A DNA stretch of 64,000 nucleotides from positions 3,099,125 to 3,163,124 of the forward strand of contig NZ_CP022522.1 of NCBI RefSeq assembly GCF_002850255.1, written 5' to 3'. The DNA comes from Pseudoalteromonas sp. NC201. Its GTDB lineage: Bacteria > Pseudomonadota > Gammaproteobacteria > Enterobacterales > Alteromonadaceae. Below, piece by piece: positions 16,905-26,752 of this stretch; position 1 is the first letter of the stretch; every line of letters starts with the position of its first letter. Made by a program: the position numbers and the translations under genes. The notes below the pieces were generated by a model that did not search any database, had not been told where the DNA came from, and saw only the letters and a program-made list of their open reading frames with translations.

Positions 16905-17176
16905 GGTTTGCCTATTGACTTAGCTAGTAATTAATGTCAATTTCAACACTATCCCCAAGTAACTTCAAGTGTTTGTCCGCTTTCACTTGGGTTTAAGCAA
17001 TTCGCTGTTAAAGTACAGCTTCGCTTTACAACTCGACCTTATATAACAACAACCTCAAATAGCGAGTGTGATATGTCGCCCGATACGGACATATGACCTA
17101 TTCAGCTATTTCACGGTGTTGCAACATAAGGCGTCTAATATCACTTCGCTGTTATCAATATTGGAATGAGGAACAC

Positions 17177-18127
17177 ATGACTTCAGCATTAGATAGGCTA
17201 AAACAACATTCATCAATCGTCGCTGACACCGGTGACATTGAAGCCATCCGCAAGCTACAGCCTGAGGATGCAACAACTAACCCTTCTCTTTTACTTAAAG
17301 CGGCAGAGACGCCTGCTTATCAGCCTTATCTAACAGAAGCTTGGGATTATGCCAAAGCCAATGAAAGTGACGCTGACAAGCAATTAGCGCTTGCTTGTGA
17401 CTATTTTGCCGTTGTGATTGGTAAAGAAATCGCAAACTCTGTGCCGGGATATATCTCAACCGAAGTAGACGCACGTTTATCTTTTGATACCGAAGCGACT
17501 ATCGCAAAAGCAAAAACGCTATTAAATTTATATGAAGCGCAAGGCGTAAGCAAAGACAAAATCTTGATTAAGATTGCATCGACTTGGGAAGGTATTAAAG
17601 CCGCTGAAGCACTGGAAAAAGAAGGTGTTAAGTGTAACCTAACGTTGCTATTTAGCGAAGCGCAAGCACGTGCATGTGCCGACGCAAACGTATTTTTAAT
17701 CTCACCATTTGTTGGGCGTATTCTAGATTGGCACGTTGCCAACGGCCTAGAAAAACCAACTAACCCACTACAAGATCCGGGTGTGCAATCTGTTCGTAGT
17801 ATTTTTGAATTCTATAAACAGCACGGTTATAAAACCGTTGTAATGGGCGCCAGCTTCAGAAATACAGGTGAAATTCTAGCCCTAACAGGTTGCGATAAGC
17901 TCACGATTAGCCCTTCTCTATTAGAAGAGCTTGCTGCAATGCCTGCAAACGAAGATTACCTACTTGAGGCTGACTTTACGCCTAAAGCAAAACCTGCAGC
18001 GCTTAGCGAAAGTGAGTTCCGTTGGTTACATAACCAAGACGCAATGGCCACAGAAAAGCTTGCTGAAGGTATTCGCTCATTTGCCGATGCACAAGAAACA
18101 CTAGTCGCACGCTTTAAAGCACTGTAA
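17177..18127 (+). CDS. tal: Transaldolase
   Basis: 316 residues from the ATG at 17177, preceded by GAGG at good spacing. An open frame reaches back to 17093 but adds residues that the family lacks. The Schiff-base Lys is Lys132 in [11 protein letters not shown], the same number as in E. coli Tal[13 protein letters not shown] near residue 33 and NLTLLFS near 155 are family signatures. The enzyme moves a dihydroxyacetone unit between sedoheptulose 7-phosphate and glyceraldehyde 3-phosphate in the pentose phosphate pathway. rpiA, another enzyme of this pathway, lies at the far end of the window. A terminator follows. Confidence 0.97.
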   Translation: MTSALDRLKQHSSIVADTGDIEAIRKLQPEDATTNPSLLLKAAETPAYQPYLTEAWDYAKANESDADKQLALACDYFAVVIGKEIANSVPGYISTEVDARLSFDTEATIAKAKTLLNLYEAQGVSKDKILIKIASTWEGIKAAEALEKEGVKCNLTLLFSEAQARACADANVFLISPFVGRILDWHVANGLEKPTNPLQDPGVQSVRSIFEFYKQHGYKTVVMGASFRNTGEILALTGCDKLTISPSLLEELAAMPANEDYLLEADFTPKAKPAALSESEFRWLHNQDAMATEKLAEGIRSFADAQETLVARFKAL

Positions 18128-18149
18128 GTGCCTTAAACATTCGATTTCG

Positions 18150-18175
18150 AAACGCCGCAATATGCGGCGTTTTTG
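18150..18175 (+). terminator. tal terminator
   Basis: AAACGCCGCA pairs with TGCGGCGTTT, followed by TT. A classic strong terminator. Confidence 0.9.
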
Positions 18176-18303
18176 TTATCGCTCTCAATACAAAACTTTC
18201 TGAACACCTCCTAGATATCACCCGAATTGACCTTCATCAAACTGTCACTTGCTTTTAACCCAAAAGACACAATTGTGTTTTATTTTTATCCCGTCTGTGG
18301 TAT

Positions 18304-18331
18304 ATCAATATCACTTGAAGTGAAAATTGAT
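18304..18331. repeat. Nested inverted repeat upstream of the DUF3545 gene
   Basis: ATCAAT-a-TCACTT-g-AAGTGA-aa-ATTGAT: twelve of the bases on each side are complementary around a one-base centre. The near-zero loop favours a protein-binding site over an RNA hairpin. Confidence 0.5.
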
Positions 18332-18533
18332 GCCGCTACTTTCTGGTTTTGGTACAAAAAGCAAGCAACGCGGGGTTGTTTGTAGCGTACTTTAGCTATC
18401 AGACTTTTATCGGTTCCTCATATTGAGGTTTGCCAAATAGTATGAAGAGATCAACGGTGTCATTGCAGTTGTAATGCTAACAACAGCCAAAGCAAATGCC
18501 ACTTTAGGTTGTTTTTATCAATAGGAGATTTTC

Positions 18534-18725
18534 ATGGATACCCTAGACGAGTTATTAGAATTATTAGAAAGTCCGGATACTAGGAAAAAAACTTCATCTA
18601 AGGGCAAAAAAAGAAAATGGCGTGAAATTGAAGCGCTAAAAGATAAACAGCGACTACGCAAAGAACTACAGGAATTGGATATTTTCGCAGACAATGTTGA
18701 TTTAGACGAATTTGATTTTAACTAA
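18534..18725 (+). CDS. DUF3545 family small protein
   Basis: 63 residues. Acidic ends (DTLDELLELLE and DNVDLDEFDFN) flank a basic centre (KKTSSKGKKRKWREIEALKDKQRLRKEL), a layout seen in the DUF3545 family of marine gammaproteobacteria; function unknown. AGGAG lies 6 nt before the ATG. The strong charge split suggests a nucleic-acid- or protein-binding role, which is inference only. It converges with ung on a shared terminator. Confidence 0.8.
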   Translation: MDTLDELLELLESPDTRKKTSSKGKKRKWREIEALKDKQRLRKELQELDIFADNVDLDEFDFN

Positions 18726-18754
18726 AAAGAGCGCCCTTCACGGCGCTCTTTTTG
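18724..18754. terminator. Bidirectional terminator between the DUF3545 gene and ung
   Basis: AAAAAGAGCGCC pairs with GGCGCTCTTTTT, giving a T-run on either strand. On the minus strand it ends the long B12 operon. Confidence 0.92.
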
Positions 18755-18765
18755 GTTTTTATCTG

Positions 18766-19434
18766 CTATAGCTCGGCCAATCGCCAGTCGATTGGCTGCT
18801 TACCCATTTGTGTGAGCAGCTGATTGGTTTTGCTGAAATGGCCACTACCAAAAAAGCCGCGATGTGCTGAGAGCGGCGAAGGATGTGGCGCGTGTAAAAC
18901 ATGGTGACGGTTTGTATCTATGCTTTTACCCTTTTTCTGGGCGTGTGAGCCCCAGAGTAAGAAAATCACACCTTCGCTGTGGGCATTCAGCCTTTCAATC
19001 ACTACATCTGTAAAGCGCTCCCAGCCCAAATGCTTGTGTGAATGGGCTTGGCCTTGTTCTACCGTCAACACCGTATTTAACAGCAGTACGCCCTGTTTAG
19101 CCCAGTCAATTAGGTAGCCGTGATTAGGTATGCGAAAGCCGTCAATATCCTGCACTAATTCTTTATACATATTATTTAACGACGGCGGCGGCTTAATCCC
19201 TGGTAACACAGAGAAACATAGACCATGAGCTTGATTGGGGCCGTGATAGGGATCTTGCCCTAAAATCACCACTTTAACCTGATCAAAAGGCGTGACTTTG
19301 AACGCGTCAAATACTTGTTCATGGGGCGGAAACACATTTATACCTTGAGCACGACGCTCTGCCACGTAATCCATGGTTTGTTTAAAGTAATCTTGTTGTT
19401 TTTCCTGACCTAACACGTCACTCCACGTTGTCAT
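18766..19434 (-). CDS. ung: Uracil-DNA glycosylase
   Basis: 222 residues with the family-1 signatures: the water-activating loop GQDPYHG near residue 60, LLLNTVLTV near 118, and [11 protein letters not shown] near 185 carrying the catalytic His. It removes uracil from DNA at the start of base excision repair. Its ATG overlaps the stop codon of btuF (ATGA), making it the last gene of the B12 operon, an unusual position for a housekeeping repair gene. An internal promoter within btuF could give separate expression; none was identified. Confidence 0.97.
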   Translation of the reverse strand: MTTWSDVLGQEKQQDYFKQTMDYVAERRAQGINVFPPHEQVFDAFKVTPFDQVKVVILGQDPYHGPNQAHGLCFSVLPGIKPPPSLNNMYKELVQDIDGFRIPNHGYLIDWAKQGVLLLNTVLTVEQGQAHSHKHLGWERFTDVVIERLNAHSEGVIFLLWGSHAQKKGKSIDTNRHHVLHAPHPSPLSAHRGFFGSGHFSKTNQLLTQMGKQPIDWRLAEL

Positions 19435-20282
19435 GCTTCACCTTTTTTCATCATATTATAATGGCTTCGAGAAACGTCGAGTTTACCACATAAATCCGAT
19501 ATTCCCTCAAGCATACGATAGCTGTAACGATGGAGCAGATCGGCATCTACCGAAATAGTTTGTTGATACTTTACCGCAGGGATCGACGGCCATTGCTGCC
19601 ATGCAATTGCTTTAACCTCTTGTTTGGTCTTTTCTTCAGGGATCACAATCACTTGCGGTGATTTCAACAGAACATTCTCAATGCTAATTTGTGGATAGTC
19701 CGTGGTGGCGTCGGCAAAAACATTTTTCACATTACACACAGTAAAGACTTGCTGTAACCAACTTTCGCCTCCTACGGTCATCAGCGGTGATGGCCACAAT
19801 TGATAAAATACAGCTAAGCTAGCGCTTTGTTTATACTGGGCCTTTAGTTCATTTAAACGTTTAGCAAATAAATCAGCCTGTTGCTGAGCTTGAGCTCCAA
19901 GGCCAGTAATTTTACCTAGGCGTAGTAACTCCTCGGGTAGTTTATCTAGATATTTCGCTTCACTATAAATCACGTCAACACCAAAACTCTCCAGCTTTTC
20001 AAGCATAGGAACGTGACTTGCATTTTTCCACGCAATGATAAGATCAGGCTTAAGTGCCAAAATTTTCTCAACCGAAATGCCTTGATAGTCGCCAACTTGA
20101 GGCAGTTGCTTGGCTGATTCTGGATAATCGGCATAGGCGACCGTGCCTACAATCCGCTCCCCAGCTCCTATTGCATACAAATTTTCGACAATATGAGGCG
20201 CAAGCGCGATGATCCGCTCTGCGGGCTTAGCACTAACGCTAAAGGCAAAGCCTAGTACAATAAACAAGGCGAATTTTAGCAT
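19431..20282 (-). CDS. btuF: Periplasmic cobalamin-binding protein BtuF
   Basis: 283 residues with a signal peptide ([17 protein letters not shown]). The mature part shows the class III binding-protein pattern: [24 protein letters not shown], then [11 protein letters not shown], and [19 protein letters not shown]. It delivers cobalamin or cobinamide to the BtuC-type permease. The ATG overlaps the cobO stop (TGATG) and its own stop overlaps the ung start. The transport genes are split, ATPase and permease at the head of the operon and binding protein near the end, which still fits one message. Confidence 0.9.
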   Translation of the reverse strand: MLKFALFIVLGFAFSVSAKPAERIIALAPHIVENLYAIGAGERIVGTVAYADYPESAKQLPQVGDYQGISVEKILALKPDLIIAWKNASHVPMLEKLESFGVDVIYSEAKYLDKLPEELLRLGKITGLGAQAQQQADLFAKRLNELKAQYKQSASLAVFYQLWPSPLMTVGGESWLQQVFTVCNVKNVFADATTDYPQISIENVLLKSPQVIVIPEEKTKQEVKAIAWQQWPSIPAVKYQQTISVDADLLHRYSYRMLEGISDLCGKLDVSRSHYNMMKKGEA

Positions 20283-20878
20283 CAGTAGTCAAACCCTTTT
20301 TGCGCCTTAATGCCGGCCTCAAACGCATGCTTCACATTACGCACTTCGCTCACGGTATCTGCAAGCTCGGTCAGGCGACGATGTGCACCGCGTCCAGTTA
20401 CAATCACTGACTGCATGGTAGGACGGTTTTCTAGCGCCGTTATGACTTCGTCCAAATCTAAATAGTCATAGCTCAACATATACGTAATTTCGTCAAGCAA
20501 TACCAAATCGATGCTTTCATCTTGTAGCCATACTTTTGCTTGCTGCCACGTCGCCTGCGCAGCGGCAGTATCGGTTTCACGGTTTTGCGTTTCCCACGTA
20601 AAGCCTGTTTTCATTACCGCAAATGGCACGCCGACTTTTTCGAGCAAATTGCGTTCACCGCAATCCCAAGTTCCTTTAATAAACTGTACAACCGCAGCGT
20701 TCATACCATGACCGACACAACGCGCAACGGTGCCAAAACCAGATGTTGACTTACCTTTACCGTTACCTGTGATCACTTGCAAAATGCCCTGCTCTTGCTG
20801 CGCCGCGGCAATTTTTTCATCGACTTGTTGTTTTACTTTTTGCTGTCGTTGCTGATGCTTATTTTGTTGTTCGCTCAT
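20282..20878 (-). CDS. cobO: Corrinoid adenosyltransferase CobO/BtuR
   Basis: 198 residues from the ATG at 20878, preceded by GAGGAATAAC; a TTG four codons earlier would lie inside that ribosome site. A Lys/Gln-rich N-terminal helix (residues 1-30) leads to the P-loop TGNGKGKSTSG, as in CobA/BtuR enzymes, and LVLLDEITYML is the Walker B region. It transfers 5'-deoxyadenosyl from ATP to the reduced corrinoid cobalt. It starts 1 nt after cobQ ends and overlaps btuF. Confidence 0.95.
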   Translation of the reverse strand: MSEQQNKHQQRQQKVKQQVDEKIAAAQQEQGILQVITGNGKGKSTSGFGTVARCVGHGMNAAVVQFIKGTWDCGERNLLEKVGVPFAVMKTGFTWETQNRETDTAAAQATWQQAKVWLQDESIDLVLLDEITYMLSYDYLDLDEVITALENRPTMQSVIVTGRGAHRRLTELADTVSEVRNVKHAFEAGIKAQKGFDY

Positions 20879-20879
20879 G

Positions 20880-22352
20880 TTATTCCTCAATTATTTTCAT
20901 CAATTTTTGCCAATCTAAATGTGCTTCACAGCTGTCGGCAAGACGCGTAATTTGCTGCTCTCTGTGCCTCGCTAAATCAATCGCGGCAGTGCCCGCTTGC
21001 TTACTACCGGCCCAAGACAAGATAGCCTGTGTGGCGGCGACCGTATCAAATAAACCATGTAAATAGGTGGCTGCAATTTGATTATCTCGGGAGATAAAAC
21101 CGTCCTGCACACTGTTATTTGGATGTGTGTTAAATCGCAAGAATGGCACCTTTAGTGCCGCTCCAGAAGAAATCCCAGCATGGATCTCGTAACCACAAAT
21201 TTCAGCACTTTGCTCATCCAATTGGCAAGTGCCAGACACTTGCGTCAGTACTTTTTGCTCTGAGAGTGTGGTCTCAAAGTCAGCCAGACCAAGTCCTGCA
21301 ACTTCACCGAGTGTTGATTCCACCGCATTTGGATCTCTGATGAACTTACCTAACATTTGCAAACCGCCACACACACCTAGTACCTTACCACCGTACCTCA
21401 GGTGCCGTTTGATTTCTTCTGCCCAACCCTGTTTGCGTAAGAAGGTTAAATCGCTCAACACATTTTTGCTGCCAGGCAGAATGATTAAGTCACAAGGACC
21501 GATAGATTCTTGATAGCGTACGTAACGCAAATCCACTTCAGGGTTTAAGCGCAAGGTGTCAAAGTCGGTGTGATTGCTAATATGAGGAAATAGTAAAACC
21601 CTGATGCTTAACGATCCCCGTTCACAGATATTGTCCACCGTCACCGCATCTTCTGCATCGAGCGCTAAGCCATGCAAATAGGGCAATACCCCAAGTACAG
21701 GCTTACCCGTTTTTTGCTCGAGCCAGTCAAGTCCAGATTGCAATAACGCAATATCACCACGGAAGCGATTGATCACAAAGCCTTTAACTAAGCTTTGTTC
21801 ATAGTCACTTAATAGCGCAAGTGTGCCAACCAAGTGTGCGAACACCCCGCCTTTGTCGATATCAGCGATAATGATCACGGGGCATACAACTTCACAGGCA
21901 AACCCCATATTGGCAATGTCATTTTCACGCAGATTGATCTCAGCAGGGCTCCCCGCCCCTTCCACTATGCACAGCTCAAATTGTTCGCTGAGGCGTTGAT
22001 GTGAGGAAAGTACGGCCTCCATCGCTACCTTTTTGTAATCATGATAAGCGGCTGCTTCCATATTGCTAATGGCTTTGCCGTGAATGATCACTTGTGCGCC
22101 AGTGTCAGAGTTTGGCTTAAGCAAAATAGGATTAAAGTCTGTGGATAGCGGGACTTTTGCGGCTTCGGCTTGGAGTGCTTGTGCCCGACCAATTTCACCG
22201 CCACAAGGTGTGACGGCACTATTTAGTGCCATATTTTGCGGCTTAAAAGGCGCAACAGATAAGCCTCTTCGTTGCAGCACCCGGCAAAGTCCCGCAACCA
22301 GTGTACTTTTACCGGCATCAGACGTGGTGCCCTGCACCATTAAGGTTTTCAT
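20880..22352 (-). CDS. cobQ: Cobyric acid synthase
   Basis: 490 residues from the ATG at 22352 ([16 protein letters not shown]); upstream in-frame starts extend into cobU. The N-terminal dethiobiotin-synthetase-like ATPase domain carries the P-loop [10 protein letters not shown]; the C-terminal class I amidotransferase has the Cys in [11 protein letters not shown] near residue 330 and the partner His in YLHGLFD. It amidates four side chains (b, d, e, g) of adenosylcobyrinate a,c-diamide. The ATG overlaps the cobU stop (ATGA). No a,c-diamide synthase (cobB/cbiA) is in the window. Confidence 0.96.
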   Translation of the reverse strand: MKTLMVQGTTSDAGKSTLVAGLCRVLQRRGLSVAPFKPQNMALNSAVTPCGGEIGRAQALQAEAAKVPLSTDFNPILLKPNSDTGAQVIIHGKAISNMEAAAYHDYKKVAMEAVLSSHQRLSEQFELCIVEGAGSPAEINLRENDIANMGFACEVVCPVIIIADIDKGGVFAHLVGTLALLSDYEQSLVKGFVINRFRGDIALLQSGLDWLEQKTGKPVLGVLPYLHGLALDAEDAVTVDNICERGSLSIRVLLFPHISNHTDFDTLRLNPEVDLRYVRYQESIGPCDLIILPGSKNVLSDLTFLRKQGWAEEIKRHLRYGGKVLGVCGGLQMLGKFIRDPNAVESTLGEVAGLGLADFETTLSEQKVLTQVSGTCQLDEQSAEICGYEIHAGISSGAALKVPFLRFNTHPNNSVQDGFISRDNQIAATYLHGLFDTVAATQAILSWAGSKQAGTAAIDLARHREQQITRLADSCEAHLDWQKLMKIIEE

Positions 22353-22888
22353 ACGTCTTGACCTTTTAAACATTGTGGCAAGCCTGCAATAACAAAATCG
22401 ACTCTGTCGGCCACTTTAGCAATGTCTTGATGGAGCCAACCAGATTCATCAACAAACTCACGGCTTAGCTCGCCAAGCGGAATTATCCCATGCCCCACTT
22501 CGTTACTCACCAAAATAACAGTGGCAGCACAGCTTTCTAGTGCCGCCAGCACATGTTCTTTTTTGTCTATGGTCGCGGCCTTACCCATTTCGCATAAGCC
22601 AAAACTCAGCCATAAGGTCAAACAATCGATAAGTAACAGCGCATCTTCGCGTGCAGTAGCAATAAGCTTATCAATATGCCACGGCTCTTCCACTAGCTGC
22701 CAGCGGCTATCACGCTGCATCTGGTGAGCAAACACTCGGCTTTTCATTTCTTCATCTTGGGCTTTTGCAGTTGCAACATAGTAAAGTTCGTTCACCGCAC
22801 CTTGCTCTAACAATAGAATAGCGCGCTGCTCTGCCAAGCGACTTTTGCCTGAGCGAGCACCGCCCAGTATTAACTGTATTTGTGCCAT
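22349..22888 (-). CDS. cobU: Adenosylcobinamide kinase / GTP:cobinamide-phosphate guanylyltransferase
   Basis: 179 residues. The P-loop [13 protein letters not shown] is at residue 8, with [12 protein letters not shown] near 125 and the guanylylated-His region HQMQRDSRW near 55. It activates cobinamide as the GDP derivative for loop assembly. Its ATG overlaps the cobS stop by one base and its stop overlaps the cobQ ATG. Confidence 0.96.
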   Translation of the reverse strand: MAQIQLILGGARSGKSRLAEQRAILLLEQGAVNELYYVATAKAQDEEMKSRVFAHQMQRDSRWQLVEEPWHIDKLIATAREDALLLIDCLTLWLSFGLCEMGKAATIDKKEHVLAALESCAATVILVSNEVGHGIIPLGELSREFVDESGWLHQDIAKVADRVDFVIAGLPQCLKGQDV

Positions 22889-23670
22889 TAGAGATGACCC
22901 ACAATAAAAAGCAAAATAACAAGCTCAGCAAGCTGTTGCGCAGCCCCTAAACAATCTCCGGTGTAACCACCAAGCTGAGCGTTAAACCATTTAATGCACA
23001 CACGCCTTAGCACAAACAAGCAAGTACACAGCATCAACAAGTCGAACAGTGAAAGCGCAAGCCATGACCAACAAAAAATTAAAATCGCGATGGTAGTGAG
23101 CGTAAGGCGGGTCGCCGCAGCACTCGATAGATGTTTCGCTACCGGCTTAACTTTGCTCAGCTCATCAGCCTGTACATAGTTAAGCGCACCGATTAAAGAC
23201 ACCGCAAAGGCACGGCTTAGGCTATGGGCTAAAATAAGTGCAGCGAGTGTCACAGCAAAGTCATTAAAGAGCATGGTCAAAAGCGAAAATTTGGCCAATA
23301 ACAGCAATATCAGCGCACAACTACCGTATGTACCAAGACGGCTATCTTTCATGATCTCAAGCTTTTGTTCACGGCTCCAGCCACCGCCAAAACCGTCAAA
23401 AACATCGGCAAGACCATCTTCGTGAAAAGCCCCGGTAAGTAAGATACTCGCAGCCAGTACGATAACGGCACCAAACATCGGCGATACACCACTACTGGCA
23501 ACATAGCCAAGCATGGCCGAGAAGCTACCAACAAATAAACCAACCAAAGCAAAGTAACCACTCACTTCGCTGAGTTCATCAGAAGAAGGGGCTGGTTCCA
23601 AACGAATTGGCACCCGCGTTAAAAACACCACAGCAAACTTAAACAGTCGCCACTCTTGTTGCCACTGCAT
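22888..23670 (-). CDS. cobS: Cobalamin 5'-phosphate synthase
   Basis: 260 residues from the ATG at 23670 (MQWQQEWRLFKFAVVF), which overlaps the cobT stop codon as TAATG; the longer open frame runs back into cobT. It is a polytopic inner-membrane protein, and GAFHEDGLADVFDGFGGG near residue 85 holds the metal-binding acidic motif of the family. It joins GDP-cobinamide with alpha-ribazole phosphate to finish the lower loop. Confidence 0.94.
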   Translation of the reverse strand: MQWQQEWRLFKFAVVFLTRVPIRLEPAPSSDELSEVSGYFALVGLFVGSFSAMLGYVASSGVSPMFGAVIVLAASILLTGAFHEDGLADVFDGFGGGWSREQKLEIMKDSRLGTYGSCALILLLLAKFSLLTMLFNDFAVTLAALILAHSLSRAFAVSLIGALNYVQADELSKVKPVAKHLSSAAATRLTLTTIAILIFCWSWLALSLFDLLMLCTCLFVLRRVCIKWFNAQLGGYTGDCLGAAQQLAELVILLFIVGHL

Positions 23671-24725
23671 TATGCGTCTACCACTTGCGTAACATCGGCA
23701 TCGGCAAAGCTTGCCATTTCGCAAAAGAAGCCTAGCGCAGCTTGTAATAATGGAAGCGCTAGAGCGGCGCCCGTTCCCTCACCCAAGCGCATATCTAAAT
23801 GCAGTAATGGCTCAGCGTTTAACTGCTCTAACATTAACTTATGGCCTTGCTCCATAGAGCCGTGAGCAAACACCATATATTGCTTACTTTGCGGTGCTAT
23901 TCTACTTGCCAACATAGCCGCTGTGGTAGAGATGAAGCCATCCACTATGATTACTTTTTGTGCCCGTGCAACCGCCAGCATGGCACCAACCATTTGCACA
24001 ATTTCAAAGCCACCTAGGCGCTGCAAAATTTGTTCTGGTGTCGCAAGCTTATCTTGATGATATTCTAGAGCCTGTTTGATAAGTGCCCGTTTTTTGCAAA
24101 GCGTTTCATCGTCAATGCCTGTACCGCGCCCCACACATAATTCCACACTCGCCCCGCTGAGCGCCGCTAAAATTGCAGCTGCAGAACTGGTATTGCCAAT
24201 CCCCATCTCACCAAAAGCAATCACGTTGCTACCCGCTTCAATAGCGGGCATCACCACTTGCTCTCCATATTCAAGTCCTTGCTTGAGCTGCATTTCGCTC
24301 ATCGCGGGCTGTTTATGGAAAGCATGAGTAATATCGCCAAGTCGCTGCGAGCGCAAATTCGGCGAAGGCTCGCATGGCACTAATGTGCCACAGTCTACTA
24401 CGGTTAACTGCCAACCAAGTTGTCGACAAAAGACATTGATCGCGGCCCCCCCCTGCACAAAGTTTGCAACCATTTGCCCAGTTACTTCGCTTGGCGCAAT
24501 AGAAACCCCTTGGCTTGCAATACCATGATCACCCGCAAAAACAAACATTGCAGGGCGTGTTATTGCTAACTGCTCTATGTCTAATTGCGTCAGCCCTTGT
24601 GAGAAGATCTGTACTAGCTGCGCAGCCAAGGCTTCAAGCTTACCAAGCGCACCTAGCGGTTTGGTTTTTAAGTCAATGCGCTGTTGAATAAGTGTGTTTA
24701 AGCGAGTATCTAACGGTTTAACCAT
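23670..24725 (-). CDS. cobT: Nicotinate-nucleotide:dimethylbenzimidazole phosphoribosyltransferase
   Basis: 351 residues, the normal length. FAGDHGIASQGVS near residue 80, GEMGIGNTSSAAA near 170 and the catalytic Glu in MRLGEGTGAALALP near 315 are all present. It makes alpha-ribazole phosphate, the lower-ligand precursor. Its start lies 8 nt inside btuC. No dimethylbenzimidazole synthesis gene (bluB or bza) is present in the window, so the base may come from elsewhere. Confidence 0.96.
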   Translation of the reverse strand: MVKPLDTRLNTLIQQRIDLKTKPLGALGKLEALAAQLVQIFSQGLTQLDIEQLAITRPAMFVFAGDHGIASQGVSIAPSEVTGQMVANFVQGGAAINVFCRQLGWQLTVVDCGTLVPCEPSPNLRSQRLGDITHAFHKQPAMSEMQLKQGLEYGEQVVMPAIEAGSNVIAFGEMGIGNTSSAAAILAALSGASVELCVGRGTGIDDETLCKKRALIKQALEYHQDKLATPEQILQRLGGFEIVQMVGAMLAVARAQKVIIVDGFISTTAAMLASRIAPQSKQYMVFAHGSMEQGHKLMLEQLNAEPLLHLDMRLGEGTGAALALPLLQAALGFFCEMASFADADVTQVVDA

Positions 24726-25743
24726 GGGTAACTCCGACGCCTCCAGAGCGGCGATTTTTGAAAATAAGCAATGCTAAGAAGAACACGCTGCCAATGGCGG
24801 CGGTGATCACACCCACAGGAAGTTCCTGATTATCGATAAGAGTGCGCGACAATACATCCACCCATAGCATCAAAAGCGAACCGCAAAGCGCGGTGGCCAC
24901 AAGCCCAATGACCTTTGCTTGCGAGATAAAAAAGCGTACGATATGCGGGATCATCAAGCCTACAAATCCGACTCCGCCGCACGCAGCCACAAGTACTGCG
25001 GTGAGTAAGGAGCTCAATAACAACATACCTATTCGCACTCGTCCTACATTCACGCCAAGCGTGGTGGCGCTCTCATCTCCGAGTAACAAGGCGTTGAGCG
25101 GCCGACGCATCACTAAAAGCGTGATAAAACTCAGCAACACGACCAAACATGGAAGCCATAGCCATTGCCAGCTCGCCCTTGCAAACGAGCCTAGATTCCA
25201 AAACAAGATTGCACTGATGGCTTGAGGGTCACTCCAATAGAGCAACAAGCTAGTAAAGGCACTGAACAGAAAAGAAAGTGCGACGCCCGCCAAGAGCATA
25301 GTTTCTACCTGCTGTAGTGCATTGCGTTTTGCCACAAATAAAAGCAGCAAGATAGACAGCAAACTTCCGACAAATGCAGCCCCAGACATCATTAGGCTAG
25401 ACTGTGCACCAAATAGCGCAATAAGCACCACCACACCGAATGAAGCACCTGAAGAAATACCAAATAAATAAGGATCAGCTAGCGGGTTACGCGTCACGGT
25501 TTGTAAAATAAGACCCGCTATCGCCAGTCCTGCTCCCGCGCTCATCGCCAGTAACGTCCGTGGCAGACGAAGCTCAACTACCACCCGTTGTTGAAGTACG
25601 TTGGGATCGAAATTAATAATCGCTTGTATAACCGTATGCCAAGATAAATCAATCGCACCGATCTTAAGTGCCATCAGCATGCTAAAACAGCACAAGCTCA
25701 ATAGCAGTATCGATATCAACGCGATCCGCTTTGCGGCAATCAT
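24718..25743 (-). CDS. btuC: Cobalamin ABC transporter permease (FecCD family)
   Basis: 341 residues with about ten hydrophobic helices. Family signatures include LRLPRTLLAMSAGAGLAIAG near residue 60, RNPLADPYLFGISSGASFG near 88, and VGFVGLMIPHIVRF near 260. Assignment to cobalamin rather than iron-siderophore transport rests on the riboswitch and the surrounding cob genes. Its ATG overlaps the ATPase gene stop (ATGA). Confidence 0.9.
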   Translation of the reverse strand: MIAAKRIALISILLLSLCCFSMLMALKIGAIDLSWHTVIQAIINFDPNVLQQRVVVELRLPRTLLAMSAGAGLAIAGLILQTVTRNPLADPYLFGISSGASFGVVVLIALFGAQSSLMMSGAAFVGSLLSILLLLFVAKRNALQQVETMLLAGVALSFLFSAFTSLLLYWSDPQAISAILFWNLGSFARASWQWLWLPCLVVLLSFITLLVMRRPLNALLLGDESATTLGVNVGRVRIGMLLLSSLLTAVLVAACGGVGFVGLMIPHIVRFFISQAKVIGLVATALCGSLLMLWVDVLSRTLIDNQELPVGVITAAIGSVFFLALLIFKNRRSGGVGVTHG

Positions 25744-26537
25744 AATTGATACCCGTAATGAAAGCGTATATGTGGGATCTCACTGTTATTTGGCGGATGG
25801 CGGACAGTAGAAACCTCTGTACATACCCCAAAAACTTGGCTTAATAGGCTTTCGGTAATGACTTCAAGTGGCGACCCATCTGCAACAAGCTCACCGTTAT
25901 TTAATACTAATAAGCGGTCGCACAAGGCGCTAGCCAAATTTAAGTCGTGAAAAGACGCAATGATAGTAACACCAAGCTGTTTGGCCAGCTCCATAATTTG
26001 GATTTGATATTTAATGTCCAAATGGCTGGTGGGCTCATCCATTATCAATACTTGAGGCGCTTGCACCATGGCACGTGCGATCATTGCCCTTTGCTTCTCC
26101 CCACCAGACAAGGAGCTAAAACATTGCTCTAATTTATGGCTCAATCCAACCTGCTCAATGGCATGTAAGATTGCCTGTTTTTCAGCAGCCGTCGTTGTCG
26201 CGAGCAGTGATTTGTTCGGTGTTAGCCCCATCAATACCATATCAAATAATGGCAGAGTAAACTCAGCGGGGATCTCTTGTAGCACCACAGCAACATGTCT
26301 CGCGTAGGCTTTACGTCCATAACTAGCTAGCGGCTTACCATTGAAAAGTAGCGACCCAGAACTTGGCGCTGTGTATTGATATAAAGTGCGCAGCAAAGTC
26401 GACTTTCCAGCACCATTCGGTCCGAGCAAACCAATAAATTCACCCGAATTAATAGCAAAGCTGAGTGCCTTTAAGATGGCTTTACCACCAAGCTGCACGC
26501 TAAGTTTATCGACTTGAAACTGTGGAGTGACTGCCAT
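25740..26537 (-). CDS. btuD: Cobalamin ABC transporter ATP-binding protein
   Basis: 265 residues from the ATG at 26537; a TTG eight codons upstream is less likely because AGAGGTG lies just before the ATG. Walker A GPNGAGKSTL near residue 40, signature SSLSGGEKQRAMIARAM near 138 and Walker B VLIMDEPTSHLD near 160 are intact. It is the first gene after the riboswitch and overlaps btuC, so it should power cobalamin uptake. The gene name follows context; by sequence it is a FecE/BtuD-type ATPase. Confidence 0.88.
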   Translation of the reverse strand: MAVTPQFQVDKLSVQLGGKAILKALSFAINSGEFIGLLGPNGAGKSTLLRTLYQYTAPSSGSLLFNGKPLASYGRKAYARHVAVVLQEIPAEFTLPLFDMVLMGLTPNKSLLATTTAAEKQAILHAIEQVGLSHKLEQCFSSLSGGEKQRAMIARAMVQAPQVLIMDEPTSHLDIKYQIQIMELAKQLGVTIIASFHDLNLASALCDRLLVLNNGELVADGSPLEVITESLLSQVFGVCTEVSTVRHPPNNSEIPHIRFHYGYQL

Positions 26538-26619
26538 AGCACCTCTGATTGGGCACGGCAAAGTAGTAGCTTATAGACAAGCGACAACTTTGACTTAAGT
26601 CTGCCCGCTTAAGTATATA

Positions 26620-26720
26620 GATAGGCCTTGGTATCTGACTTATGCAAGAGGTAACACTCATACACTTACAGTTGCGGGGACAGTTGAGGACTCACACCTC
26701 ATTCCCAATATCTGCCTATC
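26620..26720 (-). promoter_or_regulatory. Cobalamin riboswitch
   Basis: Read on the minus strand, a perfect 7-bp P1 stem (GATAGGC at 26720-26714 with GCCTATC at 26626-26620) encloses the conserved core: GGGAAT, GAGGTGTGAGTCC, CCCCGCAACTGTAAG and the B12-box-like AGTCAGATACCAAGGCC. This order and wording match the class I cobalamin aptamer. It lies about 80 nt upstream of the transporter ATPase start, so binding of cobalamin should reduce expression of the operon. Minus-strand ACCTCT within the aptamer could pair with AGAGGT at the ribosome site, but that is only a suggestion for the mechanism. Confidence 0.93.
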
Positions 26721-26752
26721 ACGAAATTTGCAATATTATGAAGTCTAGACGT

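Larger units (their letters stand above)
18128..18533. other. Intergenic region between tal and the DUF3545 gene
   Basis: This 406-nt gap holds the tal terminator and a 28-nt dyad at 18304-18331 made of two nested arms (ATCAAT/ATTGAT and TCACTT/AAGTGA). No open frame with a ribosome site is apparent. A small RNA or a long leader for the DUF3545 gene is possible but unsupported. Confidence 0.5.

Noticed and set aside
17093..17176. N-terminal extension of transaldolase
   Set aside because: The extra residues do not fit the family; the ATG at 17177 has the ribosome site and gives Lys132 the standard number.
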